NCBI GenBank assembly: GCA_025331125.1
Contig: JAOALB010000175.1
Location: 1-64,000, forward strand
Length of the DNA: 64,000 bases
DNA from: Mycogone perniciosa
Taxonomy: Eukaryota > Ascomycota > Sordariomycetes > Hypocreales > Hypocreaceae
Direction of reading: 5' to 3'
Shown here piece after piece: positions 28,424-38,742 of the stretch. Numbering within the stretch: position 1 is the stretch's first letter; every line of letters begins with the position of its first letter. The notes under the pieces were generated by a model. The model worked only from the letters and a program-made list of their open reading frames with translations, made no database searches and had not been told where the DNA came from. Made by a program: the position numbers and the translations under genes.

Positions 28424-28809
28424 TGTGACGATCCGGGTTGATTCTCAACAGTCAAACCGAGGTTCGTGGGTTTATGTTGACAGAGAGGTCAGGGATGAAT
28501 ACTGAGCAGGGTAACGTAGTCACGATTCTGTAGAACAGGCGGTTCTGGTGAATGTAATTGTTAACGACTGTCTAAGTAACTATACTAAATGAGTGACAAG
28601 CCAGTCGTATATATACAAAGGGAATAATCGTGGATCACCTTGGATCACACTTGTTTTCCTGATGATCCATGGTGAGTCCTTCCGTTGGCTCACTGGGATC
28701 ACTTTATAGTTCGTGGTGACCCAAGTGATCCAATGCTGATTGGTTCGTCCATCCGAGGTTCCTCCGGGTACGTACCATGTCACGTTCTTATAATGGTCGG
28801 GTCGTGACA
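28424..28809. mobile_element. Solo LTR at the edge of the A+T-rich block
   Basis: The 386-bp unit starts TGTGACGATCCGGG and ends GGTCGGGTCGTGACA, so its termini are an imperfect inverted pair of the TGTCACGA type with TG...CA ends. Base composition is normal although both flanks are A/T-rich. A TATATATA sequence at about 28608 and several GGATCAC-like repeats lie inside. No internal retrotransposon sequence adjoins it and I see no second LTR, so it is best read as a solo LTR of a Ty3/gypsy-like or copia-like element. The target duplication is not clear. Confidence 0.6.
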
Positions 28810-29165
28810 GATTTAAATAGCTAGTTAAATAATAAGGTTTGATTTTATATTATATTTTTGAAAGTTATACTTATATATGTATTATATTTACAGCACTTTC
28901 AAGTCTTTTAAATCTTAACTTAATCCATGGCATATTATTTACTTTGCACCCATTTCAAAAATACCAGGTTAGAAAGACTATATATAGCTTAACCTGCCTT
29001 ACTGATAATAGCGAGAGAATACTAATAATAAAAATACTATAAAATAAGATAATTAATAGATTGAAGGACCAATAAGAAAATAGTTATATAGGATTCCTTC
29101 ATAGGAAGAAAAACGCGCGAGTGAGAATTTCATAAGTCACCTTGAGGGTGAGAATATTTGCTTCT

Positions 29166-29912
29166 ATGCATGGTACAGGATTTTTACCCAGAATCGAGGA
29201 TTCCATCTGTCCACCCCCTTTTCTTACTGTTCTTCAAGAGCAAAATTCGCCGACATCTACAGTCCAGGATATCCTCAAACCATTTATGCTCCATATGCTG
29301 AGAATTCCTCTCAAAGAAGAAACTGATCAATACCACGCTGCAGAGACTTTGGAGTATATAAGAAGGCTTATCACAGCGTCGCTGAACCGCCCAACCCAAG
29401 GCATCCCGTCCTATCTTATGAGACCGACCATCCAGCACTTAAAATGAGGCGTCTGGATCGAACCCCGTTATCCACGCCCTCTCCCGATTCTCGCTGCAGA
29501 CACTGTAAACCGTCCTTGATGAAACCCATTAATGATAATGAGACTTTCCCGATTCGTCGTCTCTATCAGTAGATCTACCTCAAGAACCAGCGTTAGAAAT
29601 ATTGGCACGGATTTTAAGAAACCAGACAGTTGCTCCAATATTGATTATCTGATTCAACAGTTTTGCAGATACAGTGGCACGCTACTGATCCGTCTGGAAG
29701 ATGAGCATCGGACTGTTGTCATCAAGAATTTGATATCCAGTCGGCATCGCATTGATCCTCATTTACCGCCTACACTAATTTACGTGATTCATTCCCAGTC
29801 CACGTCGTACGAGGCCTGTCTGTCGTTATCCCAACATACTAGCCCTCTTTACAGCATAATCTTCAATCTCCTCTCCACATGGGATGGATTCAAATACATA
29901 GATCCATCCTGA
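29166..29912 (+). CDS. Possible degraded or multi-exon unknown protein
   Basis: Two open frames follow one another on the plus strand: 29166-29447 (about 93 codons from its first ATG) and 29532-29912 (126 codons). Base composition is normal, and the second frame ends ILL-rich with FNLLSTWDGFKYIDP. I do not recognise either. They are in different frames and could be exons of one gene or fragments of a broken one; no convincing donor/acceptor pair was settled. It is the first gene-like DNA after the A/T-rich block. Confidence 0.25.
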
Positions 29913-30113
29913 TATAGAAGTGACCGTATTGAAAGTTGAATTTCACAATGATGATGAGCAGGCAAGCGAAAAAAATCCTTTCTACATACAATGCAGCGTG
30001 AATGAATTGGGTTTCAAATCCACTCATGCTACAATGCAATACACCCCAGGCATAAATGACACAGAACTTGATAAGCTGGTTCCTTAGCATGTCCCGAGGC
30101 GAGCTTTTTTGGT

Positions 30114-31271
30114 TTAAGAGTCACGGTCCCCATTGTTCATCATGACATCAGCGCTTGACTCCGACGAGTCCATGTTGTTTATAGTCGTCGCGTTCTCTTT
30201 TCCTTCGGCTTTAGCAGCAGCGGTGACAACAGGGAGGGAACGCTGTTGTCGTTTGGCTGCCTTTGCAATGTCGTTGAAGTACTTCGCATTCGTGTCGCTA
30301 AACAGGATTCCATCCTTCTTTAGCCTTGCTTCGCTCACGGAGCTTGCGGCTCCTTGAAGCTTGGCATGGGCATATATCATTGAAGCATAGGTCTCTTGCA
30401 TGGTCGCATTAGCTCTTCTCATGATGGCGTCTGCTTCTTTCACCGTTATATCCACTTCGCCATAGAGGGCGGTTACATCTTGCATTAAAGCATCTGACTC
30501 CTCCTTCATGGCTTCTGCTTGCTCCATGAAGAATTTGAAATCCTTCTCAAGTGAAGCCGCTTCCAGGGGAATAAAGAGATGATCAATTTTGATGTACTGC
30601 TCTCTCTCCCGCGCCTCCCATTGTGGTTCTGCTCGTCTCGATGGCTCACAAAACTCGGTGTCTCGGAGTCCGCCCAGGAAGAGTGTGAGCTCCCCACCGT
30701 GACTAGCAAGATAGATGTAGGGAGGTATAACCTCGTATGCCACACCATGCTCGTACAACAGCTTGACATAGAGTTGAAGTTTCGCCTCCAAATACCTGAT
30801 ATTGTCGGTGTCAAGACGGTCCCACGAAACTCGTTCATCCAATGGGAAGAGCTTGAGGCTTGGAATCTGAAGGATATAAGATCTGGTGCTTGGGTCACTA
30901 CTGACCAGCCGTGGGACGCTCTTGTGTAGGTCGGGAAGGTCGCGCACTGTCGTAAAGATAGCAACCTGTCTGCGGAATGATGCGTCATTGGTGGCTTTGA
31001 ATTTTCGCTTGTAGGTGGCATGGTCTCGCCTGGATTTGTCGCGAGCGGGTGATTCAGGGTGTTTTCCTGTCCTCTGGTTGGGCTTCTTATGAACACCACC
31101 CCTCGAATGGGAACGATTTGGGTGCGAGCCTCGCGACGGATTCCTGAGCTCTTGTACGCGTTGTGGCAGTGGTGCCGGTATTTTTGAGGAAGTGTTTGAT
31201 GAGCGACTCTGGGGATTCTCCGGGGAATCTTCCGAAGTTGGCTGTGGTGAAGTCGGGACAGGGTCCTTCAT
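30114..31271 (-). CDS. Unknown protein, Ser/Pro-rich N-terminus and coiled-coil C-terminus (385 aa)
   Basis: A single open frame runs from ATG at 31271 (MKDPVPTSPQPTSEDSPENP) to a stop at 30114. An upstream in-frame extension has no ATG, so this start is chosen. Residues 1-80 are Ser/Pro/Arg-rich and probably disordered. Residues about 95-230 hold a more ordered stretch including SYILQIPSLKLFPLDERVSW and EVIPPYIYLASHGGELTLFL. Residues about 235-345 are Ala/Glu/Lys-rich helices likely to form a coiled coil (for example EADAIMRRANATMQETYASM). There is no signal peptide or membrane segment. It resembles hypothetical proteins common in accessory fungal regions. No function can be given; the frame is intact, which argues it is real. 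Confidence 0.65.
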   Translation of the reverse strand: MKDPVPTSPQPTSEDSPENPQSRSSNTSSKIPAPLPQRVQELRNPSRGSHPNRSHSRGGVHKKPNQRTGKHPESPARDKSRRDHATYKRKFKATNDASFRRQVAIFTTVRDLPDLHKSVPRLVSSDPSTRSYILQIPSLKLFPLDERVSWDRLDTDNIRYLEAKLQLYVKLLYEHGVAYEVIPPYIYLASHGGELTLFLGGLRDTEFCEPSRRAEPQWEAREREQYIKIDHLFIPLEAASLEKDFKFFMEQAEAMKEESDALMQDVTALYGEVDITVKEADAIMRRANATMQETYASMIYAHAKLQGAASSVSEARLKKDGILFSDTNAKYFNDIAKAAKRQQRSLPVVTAAAKAEGKENATTINNMDSSESSADVMMNNGDRDS

Positions 31272-32076
31272 GGTTAACACGTAGGAGCAAATGCATCTAG
31301 ATGTTTTCAAGCAATCACGGCAAGGGACGTGATGGAGTGTCGAATGTCAATGACGCAGTTGGATTGCGTGTGATTGCCCGTTCGATGTTAGAATCAAGAC
31401 AAGGGTAGGGAATGGAGTACGCAAATGCATTCGTATAGAGACTAATAGTAGATGTACCCCGGCTTGACACAGGGGAGGGACGGTGCGCCTCAATAAGGGT
31501 CACCGTCTCAGGCCCAACTCCACGTCTACCTCCTGGTCAAACCAAAAATCTTGCTGGCAAAATGCGAGCCCACACTGTGCGTATGGATAAGTGACCCCAC
31601 TCAATAATTGCGTCCTTTGTTACGTACTCCTCCCTCAGTACCTCCGCTGCAGGTGTATTTTGCAAAGCCACACAAACCACAGGCCTACCCCGCGGTCCTT
31701 AAAAAAGTTAAATAACTACTCCGTACTTGCTAATACATATAAGTGGCGTGAGGCTTGTATGATGTTAGTACTTGCCTTGGCGCACGGCGCCGCAGCGAAA
31801 CACTACTTATAGAAGCTGTCTCTGTCGACCTAGCATTGTATCTAATAAATCCATCTAGGGAGCAGTGTTCGTCGGCGCTCATAGCGATGCTTGGACAACA
31901 TTCATCACGTGATGCGGTCGCGGGACAAAGGGACGAGGTGGGCCATGGAAACTCGTAGAAAAAAAGGCATGAACTGCTACTGGGATGCTCCGTGGCAGCC
32001 AGCTTCCGCGAGCGTTTGCCTTCCAAGCTCGCCAGGCTACGCAATTCGAGTGGCTTATCGATGATAATGATTTGGA
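31272..32076. other. Intergenic, no gene seen
   Basis: Nothing recognisable apart from one TACTCCGTA word at 31717. Short frames on both strands show no family resemblance. Confidence 0.6.
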
Positions 32077-33211
32077 TTGTCGAACTCCCGGCCTCCTCGA
32101 CAGCCGGCAAGTGGCGGGTCGGTGTTACCGCTTCTTAGACTGAGCAACTGGGACAAGGAGCGTCATTATGACAAGAATAATCCCATATGTATTCATTATG
32201 GCCTCCGGTGGACATTGTTCCAGCTTGACAACTCCATAAGAGGGCTAAGGCACTCGCTAAAAACTCAGAGCTCGATCTTGTCCTAGCACCGAGCGATTTT
32301 TGGCAGGCAACACTGAAGACAAAGCTTGAAAATCTTGTGAAGAAAAAGCTGCCTGAAGATAGTTACACATGTGAAGATACTGATATCAACGTGACTGCCC
32401 ACCAGAGCCGCAACCAACGCTTAACGAAACAATTTGAGGGGCTACAGATCGACAGGGAAACTGTGAATACCCACCTGTAGGGTCTTGAAAGCCTATTCAG
32501 CCATGGGAGGAAGTAACGATCGACATCAAATTCATCTATAAGGAAAAGAGCCCAGAAGATACCGATGGTGCAAAGAGTCAGAAGAAAAAGAAAGGCAACA
32601 ATGCTACCGCCGCTCAAAGGGCCGAGATGGAGGCGGAAGCAGGCATTTATAGAGACCTCTATAAAAAGATGCGCTGTGAGGCTAGAAATTGCAAGAAGGG
32701 CCCTCATTACTGGGTTGATTAACGTGGGAACCACTACGAGCTGCTGCCGATTCACATAGAGAAGCTTGTCGACCATGTGAAGCGAGGGAAACCATTGAAG
32801 ATGCGTAGGCGGGTGCCTCTAGAGGTCGTTGATGACATCAAAAGGCTCAATCAGAAGCGAAAGGCAGACAGCCCTGAGGATAAATCGCCCTTGCATGGCC
32901 TTGCATTGCGACATGGAATGTACGGCCAGGCGTCAGGAGACACTGCCTGCAGATCCCCCACTCAAGTTTCAAGGGACGAGAGACGCCGCTCTTGCAAGCT
33001 ATCGCGAGTGGAATTTGACACAAGTGACAGATCAAAGGTGGAAGGAAGGCATTTGAGCTGCTTGCAAAGTTGCGCATGAGGAATGCCTCGACTTGCGTTT
33101 GTCCGCAAGAACCCAAAACTTGCGGTGGACATTATGGTAAAGCTTGGGGTGAGGCCTGGCATTGCGGGGCAATTGGTCAGTAACATCGACGACTGGGAGA
33201 ACGATTTATAA
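32077..33211 (+). pseudogene. Broken copy of a conserved fungal hypothetical protein
   Basis: Fragments in several plus-strand frames line up in order with a protein family I know from Aspergillus-type genomes: LSNWDKERHYDKNNPICIHY near the start, ELDLVLAPSDFWQATLKTKL, TDINVTAHQSRNQRLTKQFE, TIDIKFIYKEKSPED, a KKKKG patch, EAGIYRDLYKKMRCEARNCK, NHYELLPIHIEKLVDHVKRG and the C-terminal LVSNIDDWENDL. The expected start codon is TTG. In-frame stops interrupt it (TAG after VNTHL, TAA after HYWVD) and frameshifts occur near 32235, 32500 and 32930-33060. The function of the family is unknown; the conserved Cys (MRCEARNCKKGPH) might bind metal. It is clearly non-functional. Confidence 0.75.
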
Positions 33212-34353
33212 TAGCGTGCTAGGGATTAGTCGGGTTCAGGAAATAGTAACCATATTTAGTGAGTGACTGGTAGCCGCTACATACCAGTAACCGCCCTGGG
33301 ACTGGTTACTGGTAGCCCCGGCATACTAGTAACCACCCCCAGAACAGGTGCTGGTAACCCCTGCATACTGCCAACTGGAGTGATCAAAGTTAGTGGGAAT
33401 TAATATCAAGGGTGGCGGGCATTACCAGTAACATGCCCATGCCCGCTAATGCAGTTACTAGAAACAAAATACACCTTCGAATTAAGTTCCCAGTAACTTG
33501 TATTAGGCCCTGATGATATTAGCGGTAACAAATAGCATCCCTGAGTAACCGCCCAGGGCAAGATCACGGAATACCGGCAACCATGTGTAAAAGGATACGC
33601 GGTTTACCAGTAATTCCACTATTAGCAAGAGGAAATTACTACGGAGTAGTAACCACCCAGATGCGATTAGGCGATGACACCAGGAAACATCCCATATTGG
33701 CATTTCAATGCTGGAAATCACGAGATTTAGATATAGAGAGTGCACTAACACTAACGATAAATCAAAAGCTGAAGGGATAACATGCTTGCTGATAGAAGTG
33801 TAAGCTGGCTAAGGCCGCTGTTTCGACAATCCCGCATCTACGACTTCGCTCCTTCGTGATCGTCGGCATGGAGCTATAACTAAGAGCCGTTGAATCTCCG
33901 TTTTGCGGCAGTACGAGGCAGTGCATTCCAGCGCCACAACCCCACGGCGCAAGACCACCAATCCCCCTCCCACCCAGGGCAGCCTATTTAAACGAGAATA
34001 TCAGTATTCTTAGGCAATACGCTGTCTCGACTAACAGCAAGGCCATCAGCGCCAAAAACCAAGAGCGTGGGTGGAGAACGGTGTATGCAGCAGGCCACCC
34101 CAGTGCACGGAATAACCCAGTCATTCAACCGCCAGCCACCCCAATGATTGGTGGTGTTTCCGGTACGAAGACACAAGCATGTGCGCGCTGAGTGGGGCGT
34201 CTAAAGGCGTAAACACTGAACACAGAAATGTTAGAGCCTGGCTACAGGGGGTTCTTTCAATTCTTTCCGCGCTCTTCCGGCAACTCCAGAAAAGCCTTGC
34301 CCTTAAAACGACTGAAGCAGCCATTCTCGGTCTTGGTGTGCTAAGGATCCAGA
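33212..34353. other. Intergenic with clustered GTTACTGG/CCAGTAAC words
   Basis: No gene is visible. Between about 33,260 and 33,650 the word CCAGTAAC or close variants recur roughly a dozen times on both strands (for example TACCAGTAACC, GGTTACTGGTAG, TACTAGTAACC, GCTGGTAACC). The rest, 33,650-34,353, shows nothing clear apart from a TACGGAGTA word at 33640. Confidence 0.55.
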
Positions 34354-36645
34354 ATGGACGATATTGAAGAGCTACGACGCTTACTCCGGGAAGAGCGACA
34401 GAAGCGCGAGGAAGAACAACAGAAGCGCGAAGAAGCGGAGCGTCGTGCATTAGTGGAGCAACAGAAGCGTGAGGAAGCGGAGCGTCGCACCTCGGAGGAG
34501 CAGCGTCGACGCAAACAGGCTGAAGAGCTGTCCATTGAATCGCAGCTACAGACCCTCCCCCAATACATCGAAGCCTGCCACTCGATCGACCTTGCTATCG
34601 AAGTAGTTACAGAACGCAGTTTGACTACGCAAGGCGCCCCGACCGATCCGACCGGCAGACCATACCCTAAACGAATCATTCCTTGGGAGAAGTTTCCGAC
34701 CTTGCAAGAAGAGACCTGGGGCCAGCTCTCGATCAGCTCCTCTTTTTCATCCCAACGCCTGTTCCCATCTCTTCATCAACTGCAATATGTCAAATCCTCG
34801 CTCCATTCAGTTAGCAGTGAAGATGGGCTAAGATACGTTGAAAGGGACGCTGTCGAAAATGCGGTTGAGCGGCTAGTGAAGGAGGCATTCAATGATCCAT
34901 TAGTACGAGATGCTGTCGGCCTCGAAGGAACGATAACATTCGAAAGCCATACGAATCTTGGGAATCCCACTAACTCGATTTCTGAGTCCATAGAGAGAAT
35001 GAGTCTCAGCGAAGGTGATACCCCTTCCACAGCTTTGGCCTCAGCTCCCAAAACGCCAGCTCGCAAGCAACGTCGTAAGGCAAGGGGGAAGGGGAACCGG
35101 GCGGACCAATTCTGCATATACAAGACTTCGGGAGGCCGAAGTGTCGCGGCGCTTGCTATCGAGTACAAGGCGCCGCATAAACTGACCGTTGATGAGGTTG
35201 TCAAAGGGCTTGAAGCAGAAATTCGGCCGGATCGCGATGTGATCAACCAGAAAGGCGAGGGCTTCGCCTTCAATGCTAGGTGGCTCTGTGCTGCTGTTGT
35301 CACCCAGCTCTTCTCCTACATGATTGGCAAGGGCATTCAATACGGTTACGTGTGCACAGGGCAAGCCTTCATCTTTCTGCATATCCCCGACAACCCCTCC
35401 ACTGCGTACTTCTCAGTATGCGTGCCGAAACTAGACGTATAGGACGATGACGAAGCAAGACTCCATCGCACGGCTGTCGCACAGGTCTTTGCTTTTATCC
35501 TCCGAGCTCTCAGGGCGATACCACCGCCGGAGTCATGGCACGACGAGGCTGAAAAACTAGATACTTGGGCTGTGGAGGTTGATGATATCCTGCGTACCAT
35601 CTCCCCACAGGATCGTAAACCCAAATCACCGAAGAATTCTCCCTATAAGGCCCAGCGCTGGAAAGGATTCAAACGCTCACCAATTCGGACCCGTTCCAGA
35701 TGCAGGCCACCAGACGATACCCATCCAGCGTCGGCCGATGAGGACGAGGGTCCCCCTTCCCCCACCAGTCGTTTAGCTCGCCCCTTGCGCCAGGTTAAGG
35801 AAGCGGCGCCATCGACAGCGAGGAGGTCCGGTCGTGATGGCGGTGCGGAACAGAGCCAACATCAGGGAACCAAGCCAAGCATACAAAACCGGCCATTCTG
35901 CACGCAGGGATGCCTTTTTGGGCTGGCACATGGTGGGTTGTTGGACAAGAACTGCCCGAATGCGAATTATCACGGAAAGAGGCATATCGGCCGACTGAAG
36001 TTTCTCCAGCTCCTCCGTGCCCAGCTGGCCACGGATCGGGGTCGCGACGCAGATTGCACGCCGCTCCATCTAACTGGTGCACGAGGGTCGCTTTTTAAGC
36101 TGCGACTATCATCCCATGGCTACACCCTTGTTGCAAAGGGCGTGGAGGATATGGACCGCGCGCTTCTCCAGCGCGAAAATGACATATACAACCAACTCCA
36201 GGCAATCCAGGGGAAGTACGTCCCCGTATGTCTTGGCAACATAGACCTGGTGCTGCCGTACTACTATGACTGCGGGGTATATGTCCGCTTCATGCTTCTG
36301 AGCTGGGCCGGGAAGCCCCTGTTTGACTGTTTTGAACAAACTACCAAAGCGAGTCTTCTCAAGGGAGCTGTCGAGGCCTTAGAGCAGCTTCACAAACTTC
36401 GGGTCCTGCATCATGACGCCGAGATGCGCAACATGCTATATGACACGGATACTGACTCTGTTATGATTGTGGATTTCGAACGGGCCGAGTTCCGCCGCCG
36501 CCAGCCTCTAGGCTATATCAACTCAAATAACCAAGGCCGGAAGAGGAAGCGCGAGATACCACAAAAGCGCGGAAATGACTTTGCGGGAGAGCTGCAATCT
36601 GCTAAGTATTTGATGCAAAAGGCGATCGGCCCAGCGTGTAAATGA
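34354..36645 (+). pseudogene. Kinase-like protein (FunK1/APH-like C-terminus) with one in-frame stop
   Basis: One frame runs 764 codons from ATG 34354 to the stop at 36643, broken only by TAG at 35440. Residues 1-60 are a Glu/Arg/Lys coiled coil with repeats of QKREEAERR. Residues about 240-360 (FCIYKTSGGRSVAALAIEYK, SYMIGKGIQYGYVCTGQAFI) match the conserved N-terminal part of a large Eurotialean family. After the stop come ARLHRTAVAQVFAFILRAL, a Pro/Ser linker, a Cys-His patch (PFCTQGCLFGLAHGG), and a kinase-like lobe with FKLRLSSHGYTLVAKGVE, a catalytic-loop equivalent LHHDAEMRNMLYD and a DFG equivalent DFERAEF. Usual family members have HGD rather than HHD. Either the gene is a very young pseudogene or the stop is read through. 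No intron bordering the stop was found. Confidence 0.8.
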
Positions 36646-37563
36646 TTCTCTTACCCAGCCGTGCTTTCTTTCAGGTTCCGAGCCTCCGTAGCAGTGTGCC
36701 TCCAAGGCCGCCGGCGGACGCTTGCCCTGTAGGATATGGTCGAGGCAGATGAGGGTATGCCAGTCAGTGATATTCTTTAGGCAACCAGAACAAATCTGGT
36801 CCATCTATTTGAGTGCATGATGCCCTGATCATGAAAGGCTTGAGTATTTGCTGGCATTTGACATGTTTTATGTGTTTAACCGCATTTTAGAACTGTGTAT
36901 GCAATACTATCACAAAGTAACACTGTGGCTAGGTCGATATGGAACAAGTGACCTATCTTTCTATTTTTTTTAACCTCCCCTCCCCCCTTTAAGCAAAAAA
37001 TTAATAAGCCGAGTAGCTTAATAAATGAACCAGAGATGAGCATTGGATATTTTGGTCTGATATTCTTTGTACTAGGTTCTAAAAGTCAACATAAATTGCT
37101 GCTAATGAGAAGTCCAGTGGTAACGCCTTGATCTAGTCACTGCAAACATACGCATACCGCTGAGCAAAGACCAAATGTGTTGTAAATTTGTGGGCCTGCC
37201 TTGTCTAACAGTTGTGGAAATACATCCGCAGCACTGCTTAATGTTCTAGCGATGGTATCAGCTGAATTCCTGGCTAATTTTGTTAGCTTCCTCCCGCCAG
37301 ATTTATTTATTCACTCTTACGGCCAGTGTACTCCGTAGCCAGGTACAAAATCCTTTCTTAAGCTCGGTAGGAGCCAGAGACCTAGGGCCCATATTTGCTA
37401 CGTTTCGTCGCACAGAGGAAATTTAGCCAATTAGAGATGCCCAACAGAACCACGATCGAAAAGGCAACAGGTATTTAAGCTATCCCTCCCCCGCTTCGGC
37501 ATGCAACTCCTCATTGCCTATCTACCTCTTACCGAGCCGGTGTGTGGCAGATCTCGCTCTGAA
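36646..37563. other. Intergenic, no gene seen
   Basis: Mostly unremarkable sequence with a C/T-rich patch near 36,970. A TACTCCGTA word lies at 37329. TATTTAAG at about 37,471 resembles a promoter for the broken gene that follows. Confidence 0.5.
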
Positions 37564-37760
37564 ATGGCGGATCCATTGAGCGTTAGCGCGTTAGTGCTGG
37601 CTGCCATTTAGTCGACAAAGTCGCTCTACGAGACCGTAAAACGCTTCCAGAATCGCGATGAGACTTTACGCTTGGTTAAATTAAGTTTGTAGTCGATGCG
37701 ATATTCTCTGTGATGGACTATTGTATAGCTGTTGCAAGTGTTGGTCTGCTGCCTCACTTA
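37564..37760 (+). pseudogene. Relic of a STAND/NLR-type N-terminal domain (Helo-like)
   Basis: From ATG 37564 the frame reads MADPLSVSALVLAAI, a stop, STKSLYETVKRFQNRDETLR, LVKL-like residues and more stops. This is the typical start of fungal proteins with a Helo-like/STAND N-terminal domain (MADPLSVSASI...STKSLYETVKRFKDRDKTL), which often precede NACHT or NB-ARC domains and ankyrin or TPR repeats. Only about 45 residues are recognisable and no NACHT domain follows. A TATA-like box lies about 90 bp upstream. The first stop (TAG) sits where CAG is expected, fitting a C-to-T change. Confidence 0.6.
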
Positions 37761-38160
37761 TCGCACTGTCCACTTAGTCTCGTTCGCAATAGTTAATGGC
37801 GGAAAGACCCATTTCATTCGTACATATTCTTCATGGAGGCAGCGCATCCGCCACCAATGACCAGGACAACCTTCAAACGTTGGTGCCTCAGACCGCTAAT
37901 GCCTGTCAGGAACAATCCCTCGCTCCCGGCATCCAGGCGATTCAATTATTCACCTACTCGTAGTCGGGAATAGATCCAACTCCCATAATAATGACAATGG
38001 CGCAAGCAAATGTGGTCGCCTACAGCATTGGAGTTGTTATCTCGACGCCCTTACTCCAAGCGGATTGGAATGCGGGGTTGCTGTCCATGTGGACAGGTCA
38101 GTCATGCATTGTGCCATCCAATAGCACTCTGTGTTGACTACGCAAAGTGCTGGCGTCATC
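37761..38160. other. Unclear sequence after the STAND relic
   Basis: A plus-strand frame from ATG 37796 to a stop at 38138 is broken by a single TAG at 37961. It begins MAERPISFVHILHGGSASAT and later holds the hydrophobic stretch VVAYSIGVVISTPLLQ. I do not recognise it. It may be another relic or chance. Confidence 0.25.
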
Positions 38161-38232
38161 TTGGGGACTGATTGACTGGCAGACCCTGTGCTGGTATGTT
38201 GTTTTAGGGTCTGCCAGTCAATCAGTCCCCAA
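38161..38232. repeat. Perfect 27-bp inverted repeat with 18-nt loop
   Basis: The left arm at 38161-38187 begins TTGGGGACTGATTGACTGGC and ends AGACCCT. The right arm at 38206-38232 is its exact reverse complement. The pairing stops abruptly outside the arms. Transcribed, it would make a strong hairpin; as DNA it could be cruciform-forming. It does not match a known fungal terminator or RNA gene that I recognise. Confidence 0.9.
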
Positions 38233-38742
38233 AATAAAGATTCATTCGCGACCAAGGGCAAATTTCTAGATTTTCCAATAACGTGTGGGATGTGAGATGG
38301 AATTTTCGGAGGTCATGGTGTGTGAAGTAACGCGAAGGTGTCGAAACAGCAATAGTCCACAGGAGAACGAAGCTGCAAGTCAACGCACAGCCACGCTAGC
38401 ATTCTAGAGCGCATCGTACTAAGTGTGCAGGCGGAAGCATGTGATTTTTGGATTAAATCTACGTTAGGCTACCGCGTTAGCATGGCTTTCGCTAAAAGGC
38501 GGTTAGAAGCGGGGCGGCGGGTCCCCGCTGTATCTACGTTACTTGCGCCTTGAGTACTCCGCATTTCTGTGGCGCCTGAGCTAGTATTTTATATTGTTCC
38601 TTTTGCATATCGAGTCGTCATATTCTTCGTCGTATTTTACCATCATTGCCTTTTTATCACATCAGGTCTACCAGCGACAAAGCATCCGCTCTACTTTACT
38701 ACCAAATGATCTCTTTCATGAGATGTGTATAACTAGATACTC
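38233..38742. other. Intergenic upstream of the zinc-finger gene
   Basis: No gene visible. It probably contains the promoter of the following gene. Confidence 0.4.

Larger units (their letters stand above)
1..29100. repeat. A+T-rich, RIP-like gene-free block
   Basis: Almost every line is A/T with TpA in great excess and CpG rare. Open frames longer than 60 codons are scarce and none has recognisable protein content. Recognisable repeats inside it differ from their partners mainly by C-to-T and G-to-A changes. This is the pattern expected of repeat-induced point mutation acting on old transposons in a filamentous ascomycete. The block ends around 28.4-29.1 kb, where base composition turns ordinary. 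Separate entries describe the elements still visible; in the remaining stretches I see only A/T-rich sequence and short simple repeats. Composition was judged by eye, not computed. Confidence 0.85.

Noticed and set aside
28580..28783. 67-codon minus-strand frame in the solo LTR
   Set aside because: It lies within the non-coding LTR and has no protein resemblance.
29439..29475. GGGGTTCGATCC on the minus strand, resembling a tRNA T-loop
   Set aside because: No pairing stems, anticodon arm or acceptor stem could be drawn around it.
30133..31099. Several overlapping frames on both strands within the 30.1-31.3 kb gene
   Set aside because: They are shadows of the 385-aa frame, which alone shows consistent helical and disordered regions.
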